DNA from: Talinum fruticosum
Lineage: Eukaryota; Streptophyta; Magnoliopsida; Caryophyllales; Talinaceae
Direction of reading: 5' to 3'
Assembly (NCBI GenBank): GCA_021018815.1
Contig: JAITYX010000028.1
Span: 3,551,001 to 3,615,000 of the forward strand
DNA: 64,000 nucleotides
How positions within the stretch are numbered: the stretch's first letter is position 1; each line of letters opens with the position of its first letter. The position numbers were made by a program, and so were the translations under genes. The notes beneath the pieces are model-generated. The model did not search any database and was not told the origin of the DNA. It saw only the letters and a program-made list of their open reading frames with translations. Below, piece after piece: positions 55,870 to 64,000 of the stretch.

Positions 55870-57655
55870 TGGTCAGTCTTAGAGGAATTAAGGTTGATCC
55901 ATCCATGATCACAGACCATTCAAGACATGCCGCCACCGAAGATCGAGAAGGAGGTACCGGGCTTCCTAGGACGTTTGTAATACATTAGTCGTTTCATATC
56001 AAAATTAAATATGGTATGTGAACTAATCTTTAAGAAAATCAAGAAGGGAGCCAATCCTACTTGGGATAAAGAGTTCCAAGCAATATTAAAAAATATTAAG
56101 ATGTACTTGGCCAATTCCCTTGTTTTATTTCTACCACAGCCCGAAAAACCATTGCTCTTACATCTCACCTCCACAGAGACTACAATGGGAGCCATGCTAG
56201 TTCAACGGGATAAAAAGAAGAACATGTTGTGTACTACCTAAGCAAGAAATTCTTAGAGTGTAAAACTCGGATACTCCACTAGAGAAAAACTCCTTGGCTT
56301 TAGTTTGGGCCACCGACAAGTTGAGACACTACATACTAACCCATTTGGTACAAGTGGTAGCGCCAATGGACCCCATCAAGTATATTTTTGAACAACCATC
56401 TCTCAGCAATATGATAGCTCGATGGACAGTCATGTTATCAAAATTTCAACTCAAGTATGTCCCATAAGGCAATAAAGGGGATAATTATATCAAAATTCTT
56501 GGCCGATCTCGCCGACCAGTAAGCTACAACCGGAATAGTTTGAATTTCTAGGAAAACAGATTCTACAGGTAGAGATTGACTTGTGGACCATGGACTTTGG
56601 CGATGCTTCAAATCGGAAGGACTTTGGGGTAGGAATTCTCTTAGTCTTGCTAGAAGGGCTTTGGAGTTCGAAGTTACGAACAATGCTATAGAGTATGAAG
56701 AGTGCATCATAGGTCTGCAAGCTACAATAGAAATAAGATCCAAGAACATTAGAGTTTATGGCGACTTGAGTCTAATAATTAATCGGATCTCGGAAAAATA
56801 GAAGGTACACAACGAAGCCTTAGCACCTTACCAAACGCACCTAATGGAATTAGCAAAACACTTTGACAACATTTCATATACATACCTTCCTAGAGAGAAT
56901 AATCGGTTTGCTGATGCCTTACCTAAATTAACATCTATGATCGGTATTACTAGTGGCATTCACTTAATGCCTACTAGTATAGAATGGAGGAGCCTACCTG
57001 CGCATTTTTACACGCTGGTAGTGTTCAGCATCGACCAAACCAATTGGTACTATGATATTTACTGATATTGAGATAGACAAGAATACCCATTGGACTCTAC
57101 ACCTAGAGCGAAGCGAGCAATTAGCATGTTAGTTGTTCAATATTTTCTATGTCAAGGACAGTTGTACAAGAAAACCGACAAGGGTATTAACTTACTTGGT
57201 GTCAACCAATGTGAAGAAGAGCATATAATGCCCGAAGTTCATGGTGGAGAATGTGGACCTCACATGAATTGAAGAATGTTGGTTCATAAAATTAAGAGAT
57301 TAGGGCATTATTGGTCAACTATGGCAGTAGATAGCGATGATTTCGTCTAAAGATTCCACAAGAGTGAGATATACGCGAATCTACAAGGTTAGCCACCTTC
57401 TTTTTCAACGACACTTGCATCACCCTGGCCATTTTCAGGTTAGGGAATAGACATTATCGATAAAGTAACTCCTAAAGGAATTGGAGGTCACGAGTTCGTC
57501 TTGGTAGCAATTGACTACTTCACCAAGTTGTTGAAGTCGTATCCTGCACTACAATTAGATCAAAGCACGTGGCAAAGTTTCGAGTCGTAATATCCTATGT
57601 CATTATGGGGTACCGCATGAGTTGATTAATCACCATGGTAATCACTTTACAAATT
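55870..57655 (+). pseudogene. gypsy G5 RT end, RNase H and integrase fragment
   Basis: This Tat-type pol fragment starts SLRGIKVDPSMITD (usual GIEVDPSKIKAI) and continues EKEVPGFLGRL. Then come MYLANSLVLFLPQPEKPLLL and HLTSTETTMGAMLVQRDKK (56101-56216). The second RNase H reads EFEVTNNAIEYEECIIGLQA and RVYGDLSLIINRISEK (56667-56801), then FDNISYTYLPRENNRFADAL. The integrase zinc region has HGGECGPHMN and LGHYWSTM (57240-57325), and the core start KVTPKGIGGHEFVLVAIDYF is near 57462-57523. It stops at HHGNHFTN. Stops are frequent. It aligns closely with G1 and G3. Confidence 0.85.
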
Positions 57656-58345
57656 ATTTTAGTTTCGAATTATTTTCATAATTCCAGGGATATTGTTTAC
57701 TAATCAAGGGATAAATAGAATTAGGGTTTAGTTTCTGCCATGAGGCTTTAGAGCTAGATCGGTGTGAAAACACCAATCCGGAGCGAAGCCTCACCGACTA
57801 TCCCCAAGGTGCAGGCCGTGGCTCGTACCTAAGAGTGGTCGACGTCGGCCGAAGCCATGGCTGATGGAATCAGCCTCTATCTTGCCTAGTTGGCAAATAT
57901 AAAACCTTCATTTTTTACCCCTGCATTCAGAAAACAACCGAGATGCGGATTCAATGAGAATAAAGCATAAAATAAGGGGAGTCGGTAGTCGGCTTTAGAA
58001 AAGAAAACTAATAAAAACAAAATAAATGCTCTCTCAATCTTAGTATAGGAAAACTAAAACTCAAAAAGGCTAACAATGATTCCATTGGTCTTTGAACCGA
58101 GAATCGGATTTGGGGGCAAGGTTACGAAATATAGGGAAAACCCTTCCGTTCCGCCCATCCGAAGATGACCATTACTAGTTCGAGTAGTGAATTAAAAATG
58201 ATGTAAAAAACAAGCAAGCGGCATATTACGATGATAAATAAAAGCAATCAAACATACTAAATAAGCGATAAAGAAAGCAATAAAGAAAGAGATGAAGAAA
58301 AGAAAATTGAAAACTTAAAGAATTACATTGGTCGGGGAGGAATTA
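57656..58345 (-). repeat. LTR of gypsy G3, partial
   Basis: The block 57930-58160 matches the G1 LTR (41340-41600) in reverse, sharing TTTCGTAACCTTGCCCC, CCTATACTAAG and ACTACCGACTCC. Further left AAAACACCAATCCGG and ATTATTTTCATAATTCC match 41740-41830 of G1. No polypurine tract is visible on its inner side, so sequence between LTR and antisense gene was lost. GC-rich runs near 57800-57870 (GTCGACGTCGGCCGAAGCC) correspond to the GC patch of G1. Confidence 0.6.
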
Positions 58346-58499
58346 AAAAGAGCAATTACATCTCGTACACCACAATAAGGAAAGCGGTAAAAAGCATGAA
58401 AATAAAAAAATCATTTGAAGGCTGAATAATTACCCTCGGTTGTCCTACCGTTCTAGCTGATTTCTTGACAATTCTTGTATGTAGGCCAACTTCCATCCT

Positions 58500-59595
58500 T
58501 GGGCCTAACTCCAACTTCCTCAACGTGTCCTTGTGGCACAAGAATTGAGCGAAAGAAGGATCTTGTTTGAAGGTCCTTTTGGATTCTGTTGGTATCTTGG
58601 GGAGAGGGTCACTCCTCAAATTTGGGTCAACATGTGGCCTCCATTCGTTTCGGTCGATCCACCTCCGACCGTGTTCTACTTTCGTTCCCTCCATCTGAAT
58701 GAGCAAGCGACGACCATGGTGGGGTATCCTTTTACTTCATTCTTAAACTCGAACACATCATATGCCCATCATGTAGCACGAATCATGACCTAATTGGTAA
58801 GTTCTCAACTTTTTCTTTATAACTTGAATTTCCGGCATGGAAATTTTTAATCTTCATCTTTTGGTAGCTCACTCATGCGAATATCCATATCCCAAGCCTC
58901 GATGTGGATGTTACTCTACCCGGGGACCTCATTGTTTTGTAAGGATTCCTAAAATCCTAGAAGAGGAATGTGTTGGGCATCCCTTCCCTAGGAATTGGCG
59001 AGGGTAAGAGTTATATGCTCTTCATTTTTTAGTTGTATGCTAAAGGTATCCTCCTTGCTGATATCACTCGAATAAACTTAGCAGTATGACTGGGAGCAAT
59101 CAAGGACCATGTCTATCGATTTCAATCTGCTTTCCGAGGAATCCAAAACTTCTTGACTGGACGATCTTTCCCTACTTTCCGGGTAAGTTCTTTATTAGTA
59201 AAGTGCTAATTTCATTGAGCTTTTTAGTGATTTGCTAATTACTCCTTTGATCTTTTAGAGGCGCCAATCTAGAGCACCTCCCTCCGATAGGAGTGCTTCT
59301 AAGGCAGGGCCCAACGCTTCCGATACGGGACCTAGCTATTCCGAGGAGAGCTTAAACATCCTACCCTTGTAGGCCTTCGACCGTCATAAATACCCTCTTT
59401 ATTTCCCTCTATCTTCTTATAGAGGTCCGACCCATGAAGCTTCGCAATCTTGGGACTAAGGAGGTAGTTCTTATCAAGGCGATGAAGGTGGTCGGCTCTC
59501 TACATCTGTCCTGGATAACTTCGGGAATTCCATCTTCGACGACGACTCGATGTCGATGCATAGAAGACTCCTTGCCGCTTTCATCGCCGATGATT
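58500..59595 (+). pseudogene. G3 antisense gene, exons with conserved introns
   Basis: This is the counterpart of the G1 antisense gene, on the strand opposite to G3 pol. It opens within QELSERRILFEGPFGFCWYL and GERVTPQIWVNMWPPFVSVD (58534-58650), then PPPTVFYFRSLHLNEQATTM, aligning with 38400-38520 of G1. Exon ends follow: CCTAATTG then GTAAGTTC (58798), acceptor TTGGTAG (58866), GGCGAGG then GTAAGAG (59000), TTTTTAG (59032), and GGGTAAG (59180) to GATCTTTTAG (59262). G1 has the same junctions. The end reads STSVLDNFGNSIFDDDSMSM and RRLLAAFIADD before TAA at about 59595. The mobile-domain core itself is missing on the left. Several stops are present. Confidence 0.65.
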
Positions 59596-61045
59596 AATGA
59601 GTCCTTTATAGGGTGTTTGTTTATTAATGTATTATTTACTTTGTAATGAAGACTCTTATGCAATAGGATGAGATGCGGGACTTGATTCTAAAAATGTGTT
59701 CTTTTATTTAATATGATGCACAAAACTTAGGAAAAATACAAAGACAAATTAAAAAAATTACACTAGCCCCCATCCCCCTAAAAGAAAATAATAAAAAGGA
59801 AAACAGAAAATCTCAAGTGCATGGCCAAAGGGAAAATAAAAGCGGTATGTGCCATAGGTCGAGCGAGGAGATAAAATGTTTCGAGGATTGCTCGGGCCAA
59901 AGAAAACCACGAAACGGGCTGGTCCGGAACCATGGCCGGCACCAGCCATATGCAAATCCCGGGGGTTTGTGCTTGCTTGGTGATTGAGTTGCAGTGGGAC
60001 TCTAAGAACTCTAGGAAAAACTCCTATAAATAGGATCGACATGAAGCGCAAAAAGAGATACAAGAAAAGCCTTCAACGAACCAAGCTAAGAGCATACCAT
60101 AACCCTTTCTTCCACTCAAAATAAAACGATAAATTTCGGGATTGAGTTAACACGGTGGATGCATGAGTTGAGTAACATGGATAGATCCGAGCTAACTAAC
60201 TATGGGCTGAATGTTTTATTCACCAAGGCTGAGATGCCTCCGGTTCGCGCCTAAAAGTTCTAACTTTCGATTCTGTCCATCCGTCGCTATTTTTTATATT
60301 TTTAATTTTGCTCCTCTTGAACCCAAAAGATTGGAACTTGGCTGTGCAGGACACTAATATTTGATTTTGTATATGTGATGTGCATAACTGGTTAATGGAG
60401 CATCTAAAACTTATTCCGGCTCCTCCGAAAGTGGATACATATTTAGCGACTCACTTTTGCCAATGAAAGCGAAAAGCGGTAGTAATTGATAACCCGGCCG
60501 CATGGTGGGAGGAATACCTTAAAAACCACGAGTAACGATCTTCTTTGGCATGTTAAACATTAGAAGGTGTCCTAGTTCAAAACACATACCTCGCAGCCTC
60601 CCCGTTCATTCGTTTACTTGGCCCGGAAAGCAGACATAATACTTCCCTAGCCGTGTGTTGCGGAAGATGGGAAGAGAACAAGTAATACCTCTATTGGATT
60701 GCATCTTTCTTGCTACCTTTGACTTGTCGAGGGGCATGGTAACTCTAAGCGGACTAGGTCGTGGCCCGAACATTGGAGAGGTCCTGTCGAAGTTGTTGAC
60801 ACCTGAAGGTATACCCAACACTCTGTTGTCTCTCCGTATTATCTAGAGTGGATAATAGAGGTACATCATCAACAGTGGAAGGCACCGAGTCTTAGAGAAG
60901 TGAATCCCGAAGAAGTAGTTCCTACTGGTGCCTACTTCAAATCTGCGAAATAAACCCTCGAATGGCTGAACACGCTCGTAGAAGAGAAATCGAAGCTAAA
61001 GAAGTCGAAGAAAGGACGGCCGGTGAATTCAAGAGCTAAAGGAAC
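59596..61045 (+). pseudogene. G3 antisense region, downstream part with own TATA box
   Basis: After AT-rich DNA, a promoter-like CTATAAATAGG lies at 60024-60034. Broken frames follow: MHELSNMDRSELTNYGLNVL near 60161, then HILPRRVLRKMGREQVIPLL-like text at 60640-60700 and LGRGPNIGEVLSKLLTPEGI (60748-60810), YYLEWIIEVHHQQWKAP (60837-60888). The charged tail EHARRREIEAKEVEERTAGE (60968-61027) aligns with 32450-32630 of G1. G1 lacks most of this segment at the copia D site. It is unclear whether this is the end of the first antisense gene or a second gene. I do not recognise a domain. Confidence 0.4.
60024..60034 (+). promoter_or_regulatory. TATA box in G3 antisense region
   Basis: CTATAAATAGG lies about 130 bases before the first frame at 60161. 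The spacing is similar to that of the G1 antisense promoter. Confidence 0.5.
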
Positions 61046-61540
61046 GCAGCTAGGACAAAGAAGCCGAGTCTAGCGATCCTGAGGGAAAGAAAGTTATGAT
61101 ATACTAGGACTCATACTTTTAGGATAGAAGTTGGGATATAATAAAAGAAAGGGAGGTTTTAGTTTTGCCTCTTTAGAACAGTCTTATTTTTACAAGTAGT
61201 ATGCTTGCAATTATTTTCTTTTTATTAGTTATGTATTTAGGTAAGTAGTAGGCTTACCTTTTATTAAATAAAAGTAAGTTTTATGATATACTTTTATATT
61301 TTTATCGCTCACTTAGAGGGAAAAAAAGATAAACTAGACTCGCCTAACTGGACCACCCTTAAAATAAAAGACACTAATGGACTACCTAATTGGGCCATCC
61401 AAGTAAATTCATAAGGGAATCATATAATCGGAGGGAAAGCCCCGGCCCCGCCAACCCACCGTTGTTTGGGTGGTGGCTGGCGCCGACCATGGCCTAGCCT
61501 GGTTGGGCTGGGCTTGGCCTACTCGCTTAGGGGTATGCTA
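61046..61540. other. G3 spacer between pol and antisense gene
   Basis: This AT-rich spacer has the conserved block TATTTAGGTAAGTAGTAGGCTTACC (61232-61256), shared with G1 in reverse. A GC-rich run follows (GCCCCGGCCCCGCCAACCCACC, 61438-61459), where G1 also has one (32074-32100). No gene is seen. Confidence 0.6.
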
Positions 61541-62700
61541 GACGTAGTACTTCTTTAACCGATCTAAGTTGGTGTACTTGGAAAATCACTTCTCCATCCA
61601 AATCGGTTAATTTGACTACTCGCCGGGTAAAATTTGACTAAGTATAAACGGGGCCTTGCCGATTGGGCTTAAATTTTCCTCACAGGTCCTGAATTGGTGC
61701 TCTTATCTCCTTAAGGACTAATCCCCAATTTGCAAAGTTTAGGGCTTAGCCTTCTTATTGAATGCCATGGATATGCGAGCCTGGTACATTTGGACATTAT
61801 GTAAGGCGCCGAGGTGCCTCTCATCCAATAATACTAACTCCTCATAATGTGCTTTGGCCTATTCCGCTTTTGAAATTTGGCTCTCAACAATTATCCTTAA
61901 TGAGGGGATGGTGATCTCAATTTGAAGGACTGCTTCCATGCAATAAACTAGGGAGTAAGGCGTTGTAGGTAACCGCCATTCTCTCTACTATCTTCCGAAT
62001 ATTTTCATTAGCGGCCTCAACTCGCCCGTTGGTCTTAGGGCGATATGGGGACGATTTGTGGTGTTGGATTTTGTACTTATCTAACAAATCTGCTACTTCC
62101 TTCTTAAAATGGCTACCATGGTCACTTATTAACTCGTGGGTCGCAATATAACGACAAATAATATTCGGGTAATGAATTTGGCTACTTATTTCAACGTCAA
62201 ACTTGCATAAGAAGCTGCCTCGACCAATTTGGAGAAGTAGTCGATTGCTCCTAACACAAACGGATGACCACCTATTCCTTTAGGAGTCACCTTGCCAATA
62301 ATGTCTATTCCCGAAACCGAAAATGGCCAGGGTGAAGCTAATGTTGTCAGAAATGACCATGGTTGGTCTTGTAAATTTGCATACGCCGACATTTATGGCA
62401 TCTTCTAACAAAATCATAACGAGTCCGACGTCACGGTTGACCAGTAATAATCGAGCCTTTGAACCTTCCGGACCAACATCTTACCATTCATAGGAGGTCC
62501 GCATTCCCCACCATGAATTTCCTGTATGATGCTCTTTGCTTCATGTTGATTGACAAAAAGTAAATTAATCCCGAATTGGTTTTCTTGAATAATTGTCCCC
62601 GATGGATGAAGAATTGGGCGGCCAACATCTTGATGGCTTGTTGGGCTCTAGGTGTGAAGTCTAAGGGATACTCTTGCTTATCCAAATACTAATAAATATC
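61541..62700 (-). pseudogene. gypsy G3 integrase
   Basis: On the minus strand, the zinc region lies near 62400-62560 (KFMVGNADLL, usual HGGxCGxHMNG). It is preceded by DFTPRAQQAIKMLAAQFFIH and RGQLFKKTNSG (62570-62665). The core is PFSVSGIDIIGKVTPKGIGG and HPFVLGAIDYFSKLVEAASY (62200-62330), with D in GIDIIG and AIDYF. Further left are SHGSHFKKEVADLL near 62080-62130 and NGRVEAANENIRK near 61990-62030. The C-terminal part runs to FSKYTNLDRLKKYYV near 61550-61600. Frameshifts and stops break it. It aligns with G1 and G5 throughout. Confidence 0.84.
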
Positions 62701-64000
62701 ATGATACCAACTGGTGTGGTTAGTATTAGACACTAACGTACAAATGTGTGCAGGATGACTCTATCGTTTAATGTGAACGGGCATTGAATGAATGCTAGTA
62801 GGGATACTAATCATGGATGTTAACTTAGCTAGTGCATCCACGAATTGGTTGTCATCCCTAGGAAGGTAAGTGAAAGAGATATTCTTAAAATGTCTAGACA
62901 ATTCCGTTATGTATGCTTAGTAGGGTGCCAAGGCTTCACTACGCACCTTCCACCTTTGCGAAATCGATTAATCATCAAACTGGAATCCCCAAAAGCCTTG
63001 ATATTCTTGACCCCGATCTTCATAGTAGCTTCAAGTCCTGTGATGTAAGCTTCATACTCGCGAGCATTATTGGTGACTTCGAAGTCTAGTTTGACTGAAA
63101 TTGGAGTATGTGCTCCCTCCGATGAGACTAAAAGAATTCCTACTCCAAAGCCCTTCGATTGGAAGCGCCATCGATGTACATCGTCCAAACATCCACCTCT
63201 ACTTGGAAAATGTCCTCATCCGGAAAGTCAAGGTGTTCGAGGTTGCGATTCGAGCACAAGCGGATCAGCTAAGAATTCCGACACTATCCTTCCTTTGATT
63301 GCTTTTTAAGGGACAAACTTGAGTTCAAATTTTGATAACATGATAGTCCATCGCGCTATCTTACTATCGATAGTCGGTTGCTCAAGTATGTACTTAATAA
63401 GATCCATAGGTGCCACTACATGTATCGTGTGGGCTAACATGTACTGCTTGAGCTTCTTGGTAGCCTAGACTAATGCCAATGATGTTTTCTTCAATGGCGT
63501 GTATCTAGTCTCATAATCAAGGAACGTTTTACTTAGATAGTAAATCGTGCGTTCTTCTTTCCCGTCTCGTTGAGCTAGCATAGCTCCTATAGTTGTTTCT
63601 GTTGTGGTGAGATATAAAAGTAAAGGTTTCCCTAATTGGAGTGGAACTAACACTCGGAGGATTAGCCATGTATTCCTTAACCTTGTCGAATGCTTGTTGG
63701 CACTCGGTATCCCAAATGGGCTTAGATCCTTTTTTAATTTCTTGAAAATAGGTTCACGGACTATAGTTAGTTTTGATATGAAACAACCGATGTATTGTAA
63801 ATGTCCTAGGAAACCCCTTATCTCCTTTTCCGTAATTGGCGAAGGGATCTCCCGAACGGCTTTGATCTTAGATGGATCAACTTCAATTCCTCTAAGCCTA
63901 ACAACACAGCCTAACAGTTTACCCAAGGTTACTCCAAAGGAACACTTTTCAGGATTACGGTGCATGTTGTACTTCTTGAGTCTATGAAAGAATTTTCTCA
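62701..64000 (-). pseudogene. gypsy G3 RT end and RNase H, runs off the window
   Basis: The minus strand at 63465-63965 is open for 166 codons: MHRNPEKCSFGVTLGKLLGC, RGIEVDPSKIKAVREIPSPI, EKEIRGFLGHLQYIGCFISK and ETTIGAMLAQRDGKEERTIY with LSKTFLDYETRYTPLKKTSL. This is the end of the RT and the first RNase H. The second RNase H at 62907-63188 reads FGVGILLVSSEGAHTPISVK and LDFEVTNNAREYEAYITGLE, then GDSSLMINRF. The catalytic RT palm lies beyond the window edge. This is the best-preserved gypsy pol stretch here. Confidence 0.88.

Noticed and set aside
1..64000. tRNA, rRNA, telomere or centromere satellite arrays
   Set aside because: No cloverleaf candidates beyond the retroelement primer sites, no TTTAGGG arrays and no long uniform satellite were seen by eye.

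Overview
The window is nuclear DNA from a land plant, probably a eudicot, although no species can be named from it. The evidence is a dense nest of plant-type transposable elements: Ty1/copia with a SIRE-like gag, Ty3/gypsy of the Tat type, CACTA/En-Spm, a Mutator-like element and an L1-type LINE. The background is AT-rich with many microsatellites, and a captured plant PERK receptor-kinase fragment is present. I see no intact host gene, no tRNA or rRNA gene, no CRISPR array and no prokaryotic operon. Nearly every coding stretch is broken by stops and frameshifts, so this looks like old, repeat-packed (perhaps pericentromeric) DNA.

Layout. (1) 1-8815: minus-strand copia element A with a complete gag-pol order, a downstream env-like reading frame that has its own TATA box, and one LTR (6068-8815) split by a 1255 bp Mutator-like element with a 9 bp target duplication. 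(2) 8816-9687: the end of another LTR, then the gag C-terminus of gypsy element G1. (3) 9688-27549: an 18 kb block of later insertions inside G1. It holds copia LTR pieces, a large CACTA element (10117 to about 22848) with TNP2, DUF4216-like and TnpA remnants and a solo copia LTR inside its TnpA gene, and a second CACTA (23554-26875) carrying two exons of a PERK kinase. (4) 27550-32630: G1 reverse transcriptase, RNase H and integrase remnants, interrupted by a solo LTR (29090-30278), then the 3' end of an antisense gene. (5) 32631-37266: copia element D (minus) inserted in that antisense gene. (6) 37267-41990: the rest of the G1 antisense gene, which has introns and encodes a plant mobile domain, then the polypurine tract and 3' LTR of G1. 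(7) 41995-42855: LINE endonuclease fragment. (8) 42952-48557: copia element E2 (plus) with two LTRs and no reverse transcriptase. (9) 48558-50325: gypsy leader with a minisatellite, and gag. (10) 50326-54192: unclassified repeat DNA and an LTR fragment. (11) 54193-55869: copia E remnant. (12) 55870-57655: gypsy G5 RNase H and integrase. (13) 57656-64000: minus-strand gypsy G3 with LTR, antisense gene and pol.

How the parts relate. The copia copies (A, B/F, C, D, E, E2) belong to one family whose LTR is about 1.48 kb, starts TGAA, ends TTCA, and is unusually rich in the hexamer CCGAGT/ACTCGG. They have repeatedly inserted into older Tat-type gypsy copies (G1, G3, G4, G5). G1 is the oldest backbone: its gag-pol-antisense-LTR order can be followed from 9029 to about 41990 across at least three nested insertions.

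The most interesting items are the intron-containing antisense gene shared by two gypsy copies with matching splice sites, the PERK fragment captured by a CACTA element with its intron kept, and the env-like frame of copia A with its own promoter-like sequence. All family assignments rest on motif recognition by eye; no database search was run.
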